DNA of 44,718 bases from Cyclobacteriaceae bacterium (GTDB lineage: Bacteria > Bacteroidota > Bacteroidia > Cytophagales > Cyclobacteriaceae): positions 1-44,718 of the forward strand of contig JALONI010000013.1 in NCBI GenBank assembly GCA_025455015.1, given 5' to 3'. Each line of letters opens with the position of its first letter. Within the stretch, counting starts at the first letter, position 1. Positions 33,241 through 43,101 of this stretch are shown here, one piece after another. The position numbers and the translations under genes were made by a program. Below the pieces are notes generated by a model that was not told where the DNA came from, searched no databases, and worked only from the letters and a program-made list of their open reading frames with translations.

Positions 33241-34326
33241 TTGACGAAAAAAGCGTTGTTACTGCTGGCCGATGGCCTCCTCGTGGAAGGCCGGGCCATT
33301 GGAAAGTCAGGCACCACCGGGGGCGAAATCTGTTTCAACACTGGCATGACGGGGTATCAGGAAATCTACACCGATCCGTCTTACGCGGGGCAGATCATCG
33401 TCAACACGGCCGCGCACATTGGCAACTACGGCACGGTGGAACAAGAGCAAGAGTCGGGCAGGCCACAGATCAGCGGCCTGGTGGTGAACGAGTTTTCGGA
33501 TGAGTTTAGCCGCAAAGCCGCCAAGGATAGCCTGCAGCAGTACCTCGAGAAGAACCAGATCACCGGCATTGCCGATGTGGACACGCGTAAGCTGGTGCGG
33601 TACATCCGCAGCCAAGGCGCCATGAATGCCCTGATCTCCTCGGAGTTGACACCGGACCAGATGCGGGCGGAGATCAAAAAGCTGCCCTCCATGGATGGGC
33701 TTGAGCTCTCCTCTGTGGTGAGCACACGGCAGGCCTACACCTTTGGCGATGACCAAGCGCCCATTCGCATTGCCGCCCTTGACCTAGGCATAAAAACCAA
33801 TATCCTCCGGAATTTGAGCGAGCGTGGGTGTTTTGTCAAAGTGTTCCCGGCCAAAACCGCGTTCGCGGAAATGGATTCGTTTCAACCCCACGGCTACTTT
33901 ATTTCCAACGGGCCGGGCGACCCCGCGGTGATGCCGTATGCTGTGGAGACGGTAACGAAAATACTCGCTGCCAACAAGCCTTTGTTTGGCATATGCCTGG
34001 GGCACCAGATACTGGCCCTCGCCAGCGGGTTAAAAACATTTAAAATGCACCACGGGCATCGCGGACTAAATCATCCGGTAAAAAACCTGGTGACAGGGCT
34101 GGGCGAAATGACGTCTCAAAATCACGGCTTTGCCGTAAAAGACGAGGGACTGGAACAACATCCTGAAATTGAGATTACCCACCGGCATTTAAACGACCAT
34201 ACGATCATGGGCTTGCGCTTGAAAAACAAAAAGGCTTTTTCGGTGCAATACCATCCGGAGGCATCTCCCGGGCCGCACGATTCAAGGTATCTGTTTGACC
34301 AGTTCCTCGCCTTGATAAAATCGTAA
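33241..34326 (+). CDS. carA: Carbamoyl-phosphate synthase small subunit
   Basis: This 361-residue glutamine amidotransferase subunit feeds ammonia to CarB for arginine and pyrimidine synthesis. The class I triad is C252 (FGICLGHQ), H338 and E340 (YHPEASPGPHD). The N-terminal domain starts ALLLLADGLLVEGRAIG and includes TGMTGYQEIYTDPSY. The start is TTG at 33241; there is no ATG near it in frame, and the N-terminus fits the family. The order rplQ-carA-eno is common in Bacteroidota. carB is not in the window. Confidence 0.96.
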   Translation: MTKKALLLLADGLLVEGRAIGKSGTTGGEICFNTGMTGYQEIYTDPSYAGQIIVNTAAHIGNYGTVEQEQESGRPQISGLVVNEFSDEFSRKAAKDSLQQYLEKNQITGIADVDTRKLVRYIRSQGAMNALISSELTPDQMRAEIKKLPSMDGLELSSVVSTRQAYTFGDDQAPIRIAALDLGIKTNILRNLSERGCFVKVFPAKTAFAEMDSFQPHGYFISNGPGDPAVMPYAVETVTKILAANKPLFGICLGHQILALASGLKTFKMHHGHRGLNHPVKNLVTGLGEMTSQNHGFAVKDEGLEQHPEIEITHRHLNDHTIMGLRLKNKKAFSVQYHPEASPGPHDSRYLFDQFLALIKS

Positions 34327-34377
34327 CGGAGCCTTTACCCATTTTTCCCGTGAGGAAACATAAAAGGAAACGGATAA

Positions 34378-35691
<1,314 letters not shown>

Positions 35692-35716
35692 CATAAGGCG
35701 GCTTTTTGCGGTTAGG

Positions 35717-35750
35717 AAAGCCCATTTTCGTTTATCGAAAATGGGCTTTT
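35717..35750 (+). terminator. Strong intrinsic terminator after eno
   Basis: AAAGCCCATTTTCG (35717-35730), loop TTTAT, CGAAAATGGGCTTT (35736-35749) make a 14-base perfect stem followed by a T-rich stretch. It begins 25 bases after the eno stop. Confidence 0.9.
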
Positions 35751-35789
35751 GTTTGCCCAACCCAACCGCATGCCTATTTGTTAATTTCT

Positions 35790-35797
35790 TAACTTTG
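35790..35797 (+). promoter_or_regulatory. -7 promoter element TAACTTTG of mltG
   Basis: An exact TAnnTTTG box 6 bases before the mltG ATG at 35804, which would give a very short or absent leader. No TTTG lies at the right distance upstream. Confidence 0.5.
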
Positions 35798-35803
35798 AAT
35801 GGT

Positions 35804-36868
35804 ATGGCAGAGTTGAAAAATGAACCCCTCAGCAAGCGAAAGCTCGTATTCTATTTGGGCGGCTCCATGCTGCTTATCACGTTTGTGTTTTATGGCTACC
35901 AGATAGCCTTCACCCCCAATATTTTGGTGGATCGGCAAGATCAGTTGTTTGTGGTGCGTTCAGGAGCTACCTACCAGCAGGTGATCAGCGAGCTGTACGA
36001 TGGAAAGTTCATCAACGACCCGGTTTCGTTCAGTTTTGTGGCGCGCCTGTCAAATTATGACGAGCAGATACGCCCGGGCCGCTTCCTGTTGCGCAGCGGG
36101 ATGACCAACATCGAAGCCATCAAGGTACTGAAATCGGGCAAGCAGGAGCCGGTAAATGTGACCTTTTCTCATGCGCGCAAGGTGGAGGACTTATATGAAA
36201 AAATAACCCGGAACGTGGGCATGACATCGGCCGAATTTCGCGATGCCTTGAGCAGTTTTGTGGACAGCAATCCGGAAGGATTTACGAAGGAAACGATCAT
36301 CGCGATGTTTATCCCCAACACCCACGAGGTGTATTTCAACGTGTCACCCGAGGATTTGGTCGCCAAGCTGTACGAAGAGTACAAGAAGTTTTGGAACGAA
36401 CAGCGCCTGGCGAAGGCGAAAGCCATTGGCCTTTCACCCCTTGAGGTGTCTACGCTGGCTTCCATTGTGCAGGCCGAAAACTTCCGTGAAGACGAAGCAC
36501 CGCGCATTGCCGGCCTCTACATGAACCGCCTGAAACGCGACATGGCCCTGCAGGCTGACCCCACGCTGGTTTATGCCGTGGGCGACTTCACCATCAAGCG
36601 CGTGTTAAACGAGCACAAAGAAGTGGAATCGCCCTACAACACATATAAGTACACCGGCCTGCCGCCCGGCCCCATCAACATGCCACAAATTTCCATGATT
36701 GATGCAGTGCTCAACTACGAACAGCACGCGTACCTTTACATGTGTTCACGGGAAGATTTTTCCGGGTATCACAATTTTGCTACCCACTATGACGAGCATA
36801 TGAGAAATGCCCGCAAATACCAGCGGGCACTCACGGCCGAACAACGCAAAGCCGCCCAAAACCGATAA
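35804..36868 (+). CDS. mltG: Endolytic peptidoglycan transglycosylase MltG
   Basis: This 354-residue inner-membrane enzyme has one membrane segment (about residues 12-32). A LysM-like part follows (YQQVISELYDGKFI), then the YceG domain with LASIVQAENFRED, where E225 is the likely catalytic glutamate. GLYMNRLKRDMALQADPTLV and GLPPGPINMPQISMIDAVLN are diagnostic. It cuts nascent glycan strands and sets their length. The ATG at 35804 gives the short N-terminus (MAELKNEPLS); a frame opening at 35657 runs back across the eno terminator and is rejected. The stop overlaps the next ATG by one base. Confidence 0.95.
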   Translation: MAELKNEPLSKRKLVFYLGGSMLLITFVFYGYQIAFTPNILVDRQDQLFVVRSGATYQQVISELYDGKFINDPVSFSFVARLSNYDEQIRPGRFLLRSGMTNIEAIKVLKSGKQEPVNVTFSHARKVEDLYEKITRNVGMTSAEFRDALSSFVDSNPEGFTKETIIAMFIPNTHEVYFNVSPEDLVAKLYEEYKKFWNEQRLAKAKAIGLSPLEVSTLASIVQAENFREDEAPRIAGLYMNRLKRDMALQADPTLVYAVGDFTIKRVLNEHKEVESPYNTYKYTGLPPGPINMPQISMIDAVLNYEQHAYLYMCSREDFSGYHNFATHYDEHMRNARKYQRALTAEQRKAAQNR

Positions 36869-37275
36869 TGTACACCTCCGAAACCCTGATACGCGTACGC
36901 TATGGTGAAACGGACCAAATGGGATACGTGTATTACGGCAATTACGCGATGTTTTACGAAGTGGGCCGGGTAGAGAGTTTGCGTCAGTTGGGACTCACGT
37001 ATAAGGAATTGGAAGACATGGGTGTTATGATGCCGGTGCTGGAAAATCACTCTAAATTTTTGGCCGCGGCCTTGTATGATGATTTGCTGACGGTGCGCAC
37101 CACCATCCGCGAGAAGCCGGGTGTACGCATCCGTTTCAACTATGAGATTTTCAATGACCAAGGAAAGCTGATACACCAGGGAGAAACGCACCTGGCTTTT
37201 GTGGATAAAAAAACGGGTCGCCCGTGCCGCCCGCCCGAGGTGTTTCAACAGGTGCTTGCTCCTTACTTTCCATGA
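36868..37275 (+). CDS. YbgC-like acyl-CoA thioesterase
   Basis: This 135-residue hot-dog fold protein has the 4HBT signature RYGETDQMGYVYYGNYAMFYE at the N-terminus, with the catalytic aspartate at D16. Family members hydrolyse short or medium acyl-CoA thioesters; the substrate is unknown here. It is linked to mltG by a one-base overlap and to the YihY gene by a 4-base overlap (37272-37275), so the three genes form an operon. The Tol-Pal genes that accompany ybgC in proteobacteria are absent. Confidence 0.92.
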   Translation: MYTSETLIRVRYGETDQMGYVYYGNYAMFYEVGRVESLRQLGLTYKELEDMGVMMPVLENHSKFLAAALYDDLLTVRTTIREKPGVRIRFNYEIFNDQGKLIHQGETHLAFVDKKTGRPCRPPEVFQQVLAPYFP

Positions 37276-38264
37276 AATACGTTACGCGCAAACGCATTCT
37301 CAAGTTCACCTCTGCCCGTTCCGGCCGGAACTGGCTCAAGAAAATCCGTTTTAAGCGCTACGACAATCTCTCGCTCTACAGCTTCTTAAAGATATTTGCC
37401 CACAACGTGGATGAGGATGAGATATTGGACCGAGCCAACAGCGTTTCGTACAACTTTATTTTGGCGATTTTTCCGGCCGTTATTTTCTTGTTCACGCTCA
37501 TTCCCTACATCTCGTCCTATTTCCCGGCCATCAATACCGACAGCATCATGGTTTTTTTGGAGGGCTATCTTCCCCCCAGCATGTTTGAAGTCATTTCTTC
37601 CACCATTTTAGATATTGTGAGCAAGGAGCGTGGCGGATTGCTGACTTTTGGTTTTTTGTTTTCGATGTTTTTGGCCACCAACGGCATGATGGCCCTGATG
37701 CGTGCGTTTAATGCCTGTTACCGCACCGTAGAAAAGAGAAGCGTGTGGCGCATGCGTATCACCGCCTTGGGCCTTACCCTCATGCTGGCCTTGGCCTTGC
37801 TGACAGCCGTAGTATTGCTCATTGTCGGCCAGGTGATTATCGACTATCTCATTGCCAATGCGCAACGGCTGAACATCAACCTGACAGACTACACCATCTA
37901 CCTGATTTTCATTTTGCGATTTGTGATCATTTTCGCTGTGTTTTTTATAGCCATTTCGTGTATCTATTACTTTGGCCCTGCGGTACACTACAATTGGAAT
38001 TTTTTTTCTGTGGGGTCGCGGTTGGCCACCTTGGCGGGGCTGGGCGTGTCGTACGGATTTTCCTACTACGTGTCGCACTTCGGAAGCTACAACAAGGTAT
38101 ATGGCTCTATTGGTGCACTCATCGCCCTGATGATTTGGATTCAGTTGCTCACCACGGTGCTGTTGTTTGGCTATGAAATAAATGCCAGCCTACACTATGG
38201 CCGCAAAATGGAGGTGATGAACATGAATCTCAAAAATAAGCGATTGGAACGGGCGATGCGGTAG
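37272..38264 (+). CDS. YihY/BrkB-family inner-membrane protein
   Basis: This 330-residue protein has about six membrane segments after a basic N-terminal part. DRANSVSYNFILAIFPAVIF and LATNGMMALMRAFNACY are the typical blocks of the YihY family, as is GSRLATLAGLGVSYGFSYYV. The function of the family is not established; it was once called ribonuclease BN by mistake. The ATG at 37272 overlaps the thioesterase stop; an upstream start at 37224 lies inside that gene. Confidence 0.92.
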   Translation: MKYVTRKRILKFTSARSGRNWLKKIRFKRYDNLSLYSFLKIFAHNVDEDEILDRANSVSYNFILAIFPAVIFLFTLIPYISSYFPAINTDSIMVFLEGYLPPSMFEVISSTILDIVSKERGGLLTFGFLFSMFLATNGMMALMRAFNACYRTVEKRSVWRMRITALGLTLMLALALLTAVVLLIVGQVIIDYLIANAQRLNINLTDYTIYLIFILRFVIIFAVFFIAISCIYYFGPAVHYNWNFFSVGSRLATLAGLGVSYGFSYYVSHFGSYNKVYGSIGALIALMIWIQLLTTVLLFGYEINASLHYGRKMEVMNMNLKNKRLERAMR

Positions 38265-38382
38265 ACAGGTGCTAGAACCAGAAGAATACGTGCTCCTTGC
38301 GTTGATCCTCTTGCGCGTGGCTTCAACAGAGACCGTCCACTGCATTTTTTTTGGAAAAGTGATGTCGTACGGGCGGATGGGC

Positions 38383-38414
38383 AAAAAAAATCTCGCACGT
38401 TGGGGTGCGAGATT
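38383..38414 (-). terminator. Intrinsic terminator of the tRNA-Ser gene
   Basis: On the minus strand AATCTCGCAC, 6-base loop and GTGCGAGATT (38389-38414 on the window) form a perfect 10-base stem. The run of eight A at 38383-38390 gives the T-tail. It lies 12 bases past the tRNA 3' end. Confidence 0.88.
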
Positions 38415-38426
38415 CTTCATACAATG

Positions 38427-38513
38427 CAGAGGAGGAGGGATTCGAACCCCCGGACCCCGTGAAGGGTCTCCGGTTTTCAAGACCGGTGCAATAAACCACT
38501 CTACCACTCCTCT
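38427..38513 (-). tRNA. tRNA-Ser (anticodon UGA)
   Basis: This 87-base tRNA has acceptor stem AGAGGAG/CTCCTCT and anticodon stem CCGGT/ACCGG. The anticodon loop is CTTGAAA, giving anticodon TGA. The variable arm is long, as tRNA-Ser needs, and the T arm has TTCGAAT. CCA is not encoded (the sequence after the discriminator G is CAT). A terminator follows directly. Confidence 0.95.
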
Positions 38514-38618
38514 AAAAGGCTTGGCCTACTTCGTTGGGGTTCGCAGGCCCGCGCCCACACCCTTTCGGCCAAGAGGCTGTAAAATTAACGCTTCTTGGCA
38601 TTTCCACAAACGGGGGTG

Positions 38619-40142
38619 TTATTCCTCGCTGAAATCGGGGAACGTCTTTTTGATGTCCTTGTTATCGTACCTGCGCGTCAGTGGTTTGGCGGCATCCAAC
38701 TCAAGAAAAACCATCTTTTGGTTGTTCAGCACGGGCTGTAGTTTGTCGCGGTCAATTTCAAAATCTTTGCCCCTGCGGCTGCTTTTCAGGGCATACTTGC
38801 GCGCAAAATTGTCGCCCTCCACCTGTAGCTGGTTGCGCAGCTCCACGTTGATTTTTTGCTTTTCCACGATGTCTGACCGCGACTTGCCCACCACTTCGGT
38901 TGCCTCCAACGTGCCCAGCGTAAGTACGGCCGTGCCGCCCACGCCCGACACAATCTTGCCTTCCTCGTTCTCCAGCAACAGGGGCGAGAGACCGGTGGTA
39001 GCCCCCAGCGAAGCGTTAATAATGGCTCTGTTTTTCTTCCCTTTTTTCGCCTGCTTATACATGCGGTTCAGCTTTTCGTGGTTCTCATCCAATTCATCGA
39101 TGAGCGATTTGGCCTGCACCAAGGCGCTGCGGTATTTTTGATACAGCAGGCGGTCTTTTTCTTCCATGTTCTCGGCATCCAGCACAATGATCTTCACCCT
39201 GCGCTGCACCCGGTTGTTGGATTTGTCAATGGCAAAAAACAAAAGTTCTGCTTCGTGTTGCCTTTCGGCCTCCTCTACAAAGGCATAGCCGGGCGTCCAC
39301 GTAAATTCATATTGCAACGAGGTATTGCTTTTGAGTGCTTCGCGCGGAACACGCATGTCGGAACTCACAAATTCGACATGGGAGATGTTGTCATCACCAT
39401 TCGGGTCGGACACGTAAATCTTGAAGTTGATGCGCGTGTCTTCCTTCACCGTGAGCAGCGTGTCGCTGGGCACCAGCAACAAATCCGGTGGGAGGTCCAA
39501 CTGCGTTTGGGCAATTTTTAACCGGCCTTTGGTTTCGGTTTTGTCAGGCTGGTCTTGCACTAAAAACTCGACCAGCAGCGGGTTGTTTTTGAGGCTGTTG
39601 AATTGATTGCGCGAGGGTGCCCACGTCCATTGGCCCTGCGATGTGAGGGCTAATCCTTCCGGCATTTGAGAGGGGATGGACTTGAACACGACCGGGTCGC
39701 CATCGGGGTCGCCTACGTATTCGGCCGGTAGCTGATAGCGGTTGGGGGTTGACTGGCGGACATAAAAAATGGGCAGTTCTTCAATTTCTGGGGGGCGGTT
39801 TACGTGGGTCACTACAAAGGTCACCGGTAAACGTATCTTTCGCCCATCGGCCCAGTCGGCTTGAAAAATAACGGACACTTCTTTTTTTCGTTCGATGCGG
39901 TCTGCCATTTCATAGGACGGTGTCCACACCAGGCGCCCCAGGCTGTCCAGCACAAACCCGTGGCCATTGGCACCGTCCATCGAGAACTTGGGTTTGGCAG
40001 CGTCCGTGGTGGCCAATTGTAAAATCAACGTTTTGCCCTCGGGCAACACGTTCCAGCCGAGCGAGTCGGGCAGCACAAATTTTTGCGCCAGGGCCACTGC
40101 CCCCGTCATCATGGCCCATGCAAAAAGAATCCTGGTCTTCAT
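38619..40142 (-). CDS. Exported protein with cadherin/Ig-like repeats and coiled-coil C-terminus
   Basis: This 507-residue protein starts with a signal peptide (MKTRILFAWAMMTGAVALAQ, cleavage likely after AQ). Two or three Ig/cadherin-like domains follow. The second begins NRPPEIEELPIFYVRQ and contains DPDGDPVVF; the third has VSDPNGDDNISHVEF. The acidic D.D.D loops suggest calcium binding as in cadherin-like (dystroglycan-type) domains. From about residue 335 comes a charged, helical, probably coiled-coil part, with a short hydrophobic Gly/Leu/Thr-rich segment at about 385-430. I do not recognise the whole architecture. An upstream ATG at 40184 would spoil the signal peptide. Confidence 0.72.
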   Translation of the reverse strand: MKTRILFAWAMMTGAVALAQKFVLPDSLGWNVLPEGKTLILQLATTDAAKPKFSMDGANGHGFVLDSLGRLVWTPSYEMADRIERKKEVSVIFQADWADGRKIRLPVTFVVTHVNRPPEIEELPIFYVRQSTPNRYQLPAEYVGDPDGDPVVFKSIPSQMPEGLALTSQGQWTWAPSRNQFNSLKNNPLLVEFLVQDQPDKTETKGRLKIAQTQLDLPPDLLLVPSDTLLTVKEDTRINFKIYVSDPNGDDNISHVEFVSSDMRVPREALKSNTSLQYEFTWTPGYAFVEEAERQHEAELLFFAIDKSNNRVQRRVKIIVLDAENMEEKDRLLYQKYRSALVQAKSLIDELDENHEKLNRMYKQAKKGKKNRAIINASLGATTGLSPLLLENEEGKIVSGVGGTAVLTLGTLEATEVVGKSRSDIVEKQKINVELRNQLQVEGDNFARKYALKSSRRGKDFEIDRDKLQPVLNNQKMVFLELDAAKPLTRRYDNKDIKKTFPDFSEE

Positions 40143-40240
40143 CCGGAAAAACGACTGCAAAGTTACGTTATCTTCGCTGCTCACGCGAACCGCTCATCGC
40201 TTATTTGCGAGGTTTGTCAGACGGTATCACCTTTGCCACG

Positions 40241-40594
40241 ATGAAAAAGAAAATGGCACCTGCGCCTCCGAAAGAGTATCGTTTTTTTGACGATGTCTAT
40301 GCTGTGGTTCGACTGATACCCAAAGGACGTGTGACCAGCTACGGTGCCATTGCCGCATACCTCGGTACAAAAATGAGTGCGCGGATGGTGGGCTGGGCCA
40401 TGAATGCGGCCCACGGCCTGAAAGAGGTGCCGGCTCATCGCGTGGTGAACCGGCAGGGGCTGCTCACGGGCAAACACCACTTTGAAACGCCCACCACCAT
40501 GCAGAAACGGCTGCAGCGCGAAGGTGTGCGCGTGGTGAAAGATCAGGTGCAGGATTTTGCCAAGCACTTTTGGGATCCCGCCAAGGAACTTTAA
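40241..40594 (+). CDS. Alkyltransferase-like (ATL) DNA-binding protein
   Basis: This 117-residue protein has the DNA-binding domain of O6-alkylguanine-DNA alkyltransferase: IPKGRVTSYGAIAAYLG (26-42) with base-flipping Y34, and SARMVGWAM with the probable arginine finger R49. The active-site PCHRV motif reads PAHRV (64-68), with alanine A65 in place of the reactive cysteine. It can therefore not accept the alkyl group and should act as an ATL sensor that hands damage to nucleotide excision repair. The ATG at 40241 gives MKKKMAPAPP; a longer open frame upstream crosses the 5' end of the divergent exported-protein gene. It converges with the symporter gene and overlaps it by 4 bases. Confidence 0.88.
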   Translation: MKKKMAPAPPKEYRFFDDVYAVVRLIPKGRVTSYGAIAAYLGTKMSARMVGWAMNAAHGLKEVPAHRVVNRQGLLTGKHHFETPTTMQKRLQREGVRVVKDQVQDFAKHFWDPAKEL

Positions 40595-42057
40595 GCAGTA
40601 CGTGGCCTGGGGTTCGGGCTTCCCTTCCGGGAGATGAGAAATAATCCCACAAAAGTAAGCATACCGTTTACGCCCAAAATCTCATAGCTGAACTGATACC
40701 CCCACCACTGCCTGAAATAGTAGCTGATGGCGTACGACAGCGCAGGAGACAACACGCACACCAGCAGGATAGGCCAGCCCTTGATGCTGCGCTGGGTAAT
40801 TAACCCAAACGAAAACAACCCGAGCAGCGGACCGTATGTGTAGCCCGCCACGTTGAGCACCGCATCAATCACCGATCGTTCATTGATTTGTTTGAAAATC
40901 AAAATGATGATCAAAAACAACAGGCTGAAGCCGATGTGTACCCAAAACTTCTGGCGCTGCTTGTGCTTCTCGTCCTTCGTTCGGAAGTTCAGAAAGTCGA
41001 TGCAAAACGAAGTGGTAAGGCCCGCCAGCGCGGAGTCGGCACTGGCGTACGAAGAAGCTGTGATGCCCAACAAAAAGAAGACGCCCACCAGCAACCCCAA
41101 ATGCTCGCGTGCCAGCAAGGGAAAGAGTTGATCGGAGGTGGGCGGCAGCGCAAGGCTTTTTGCTTGCGCGTAGAGGTACAACAGCGCACCCAAGGTCAGG
41201 AACAGCAGGTTTACAAACACCAGCGTGATGCTGAGCCAGAACATGTTTTTCTGGGCATCGCGCAGCGTTCGGCACGTCAGGTTCTTTTGCATGATCTCCT
41301 GGTCCATGCCCGTCATGGTCAAGGCAATCAGCGCTCCTCCGATAAACTGCTTGGGAAAGAACTGGCGTGCGTGGGGGTCGTCCCAAAAGAAAATCTGGCC
41401 GAAGCCTCCGTCCTGAATGGCGCTCACCATGTCCGCAAAGCCAAAGCCCAGTTGGGCGCTGATCTGCCACACGGCAATGGCCACCGCGGAGACTAGGAAG
41501 AACGTCTGGAAAGTGTCGGTGTAAACAATCGTTTTGATGCCTCCGCGGAAGGTGTATATCCAAATCAACACAATGGTGGTGATGACCGTCACAAAGAAAG
41601 GAACACCCCACGCATCAAATAAAAAAAGTTGGAGGATGGTGGCCGCGAGATACAACCGCAAGGCCGAGCCGATGGAACGCGAGACCATGAAAAAAAATGA
41701 TCCGGTTTTGTACGCCCATCCATCAAATCGTTGCTCTAAGTATGTGTAAATCGAAATCAGGTTGAGCCGGTAGTAGAGCGGCATCAATACGGTGATGATG
41801 ATGCCATAGCCGATGAGGTAGCCCAATACCACCTGAAAATAGGCGAAGCCAAATTTGCCGACATCGCCCGGTACCGACACAAACGTGACGCCCGACAGCG
41901 AGGCCCCGATCATGCCAAAGGCCACCAGGTACCAAGGCGATTGGCGGTTGCCCGTGAAAAAGGTGTTGGAATCTGCACCTTTGGAGGTGACATACGCAAT
42001 CGTGATCAACGCGCCAAAGTAGACCAGCAAAATAAAGACGACAAGAGTGGGCTGCAT
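40591..42057 (-). CDS. Sodium:solute symporter family transporter
   Basis: This 488-residue membrane protein of the SSS/SLC5 family has about 13 membrane segments. FFTGNRQSPWYLVAFGMIGASLSGVTFVSVPG near the N-terminus is the sodium-site region, and YTFRGGIKTIVYTDTFQTFF is another family block. Members carry sugars, amino acids, vitamins or organic acids with Na+. The substrate here cannot be read from sequence. It has no operon partner: its end overlaps the convergent ATL gene by 4 bases and it is divergent from clpS. Confidence 0.92.
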   Translation of the reverse strand: MQPTLVVFILLVYFGALITIAYVTSKGADSNTFFTGNRQSPWYLVAFGMIGASLSGVTFVSVPGDVGKFGFAYFQVVLGYLIGYGIIITVLMPLYYRLNLISIYTYLEQRFDGWAYKTGSFFFMVSRSIGSALRLYLAATILQLFLFDAWGVPFFVTVITTIVLIWIYTFRGGIKTIVYTDTFQTFFLVSAVAIAVWQISAQLGFGFADMVSAIQDGGFGQIFFWDDPHARQFFPKQFIGGALIALTMTGMDQEIMQKNLTCRTLRDAQKNMFWLSITLVFVNLLFLTLGALLYLYAQAKSLALPPTSDQLFPLLAREHLGLLVGVFFLLGITASSYASADSALAGLTTSFCIDFLNFRTKDEKHKQRQKFWVHIGFSLLFLIIILIFKQINERSVIDAVLNVAGYTYGPLLGLFSFGLITQRSIKGWPILLVCVLSPALSYAISYYFRQWWGYQFSYEILGVNGMLTFVGLFLISRKGSPNPRPRTA

Positions 42058-42091
42058 GAGGGTAATTCTGCCAAAACTTGCTAATTTTTTT

Positions 42092-42099
42092 TACTTTTG
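42092..42099 (+). promoter_or_regulatory. -7 promoter element TACTTTTG of clpS
   Basis: An exact TAnnTTTG box 15 bases before the clpS ATG at 42115. The -33 part is weak. Confidence 0.5.
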
Positions 42100-42114
42100 A
42101 AATCATTTTTAACC

Positions 42115-42414
42115 ATGAAGCCCCGTGCCAGAATGAATACCGCGGTAGAAGAACTCACGGATGTGGATGTATTGGATGCCGTGATCACCACCGATGTGCG
42201 TGATTTGGTGGTGTATAACGATGATTTCAACACTTTTGACCACGTTATTGCCACGCTGATACGCGTGTGCAAGCATACTCCCGAGCAGGCCGAGCAATGC
42301 ACGTGGCTGATCCACTACAAGGGGAAGTGTACGGTGAAAACCGGTTCGTGGGATGAACTCAAGCCCATGCAAGAGGGCATCTGCCAGGCAGGCATTGACG
42401 CCAAAATCGTTTAA
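42115..42414 (+). CDS. clpS: ClpS adaptor of the Clp protease (N-degron recognition)
   Basis: This 99-residue adaptor delivers proteins with destabilising N-terminal residues to ClpAP or ClpCP. VVYNDDFNTFDHVI (32-45) has the NDD that binds the N-terminal amine (N35, D36, D37). H67 in WLIHYKGKC is the conserved second contact. The N-terminal 28 residues are variable, as usual. The ATG at 42115 was chosen; a TTG at 42097 lies inside the promoter box. recR follows after 15 bases. Confidence 0.93.
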   Translation: MKPRARMNTAVEELTDVDVLDAVITTDVRDLVVYNDDFNTFDHVIATLIRVCKHTPEQAEQCTWLIHYKGKCTVKTGSWDELKPMQEGICQAGIDAKIV

Positions 42415-42429
42415 CCTGCTCCGGATTCA

Positions 42430-43038
42430 ATGGAGTTTCCGTCCAAACTGATTGAGGAGGCTGTTACCGAAGTAGCCAAGCTTCCGGGCATCGGAAAAAA
42501 AACGGCCCTTCGCCTGGTGCTGCATTTGATCAAAGAACACGAAAGCAAGACCCAGGCCTTAGCCCAGGCGCTGGTTCGGCTGCGCGAAAACATTCGATTT
42601 TGCAAAAACTGCCACACCATCTCAGACGAGGACGAATGCACCATTTGCCGCAGCCATAGGCGCGACCGCAGCGTGATCTGCGTGGTGGAAGAGAGCAAGG
42701 ATGTGATGGCCATTGAAAATACGGCACAATACAACGGCCTCTACCACGTGTTAGGGGGTGTCATTTCGCCCATGCATGGCATCGGGCCTTCGGAGCTTAA
42801 AATCGACTCGCTGCTGGCGCGCCTGGGGCGCATGAGCGGAGAAGCGCGCGAGATCATACTCGCGCTAAGCCCCACCCTGGAAGGTGACACGACTGCTTTT
42901 TACGTGAACAAAAAACTGGCGCCCTTGTCGCTGCGGGTAACGGCTATTGCCCGGGGTGTGGCCGTGGGGGGCGAATTGGAGTACACAGACGAAATCACCC
43001 TGGGTCGAAGCATCAGCGCCCGCGTATTATTTCATTAG
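42430..43038 (+). CDS. recR: Recombination protein RecR
   Basis: This 202-residue protein works with RecO and RecF to load RecA on gapped DNA. The helix-hairpin-helix is at LPGIGKKTALRL (18-29), the four zinc cysteines are C58, C61, C70 and C73, and the Toprim domain starts near residue 81 (VICVVEESKDVMAIE). The C-terminal block TAIARGVAVGGELEYTDEIT is typical. It is probably co-transcribed with clpS. Confidence 0.97.
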   Translation: MEFPSKLIEEAVTEVAKLPGIGKKTALRLVLHLIKEHESKTQALAQALVRLRENIRFCKNCHTISDEDECTICRSHRRDRSVICVVEESKDVMAIENTAQYNGLYHVLGGVISPMHGIGPSELKIDSLLARLGRMSGEAREIILALSPTLEGDTTAFYVNKKLAPLSLRVTAIARGVAVGGELEYTDEITLGRSISARVLFH

Positions 43039-43076
43039 GGCCGCGCGCCACGCACGCATCCAAGACCTTTTCTTGC

Positions 43077-43084
43077 TATTTTTG
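43077..43084 (+). promoter_or_regulatory. -7 promoter element TATTTTTG of the aminotransferase
   Basis: An exact TAnnTTTG box 17 bases before the ATG at 43102. No clear TTTG lies 19 bases upstream. Confidence 0.5.
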
Positions 43085-43101
43085 GCTTCATTTTTCAGTT
43101 T

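Noticed and set aside
39920-40240. Upstream extension of the ATL frame
   Set aside because: It lies antisense over the signal peptide of the exported protein; conserved sequence starts only at about 40250.
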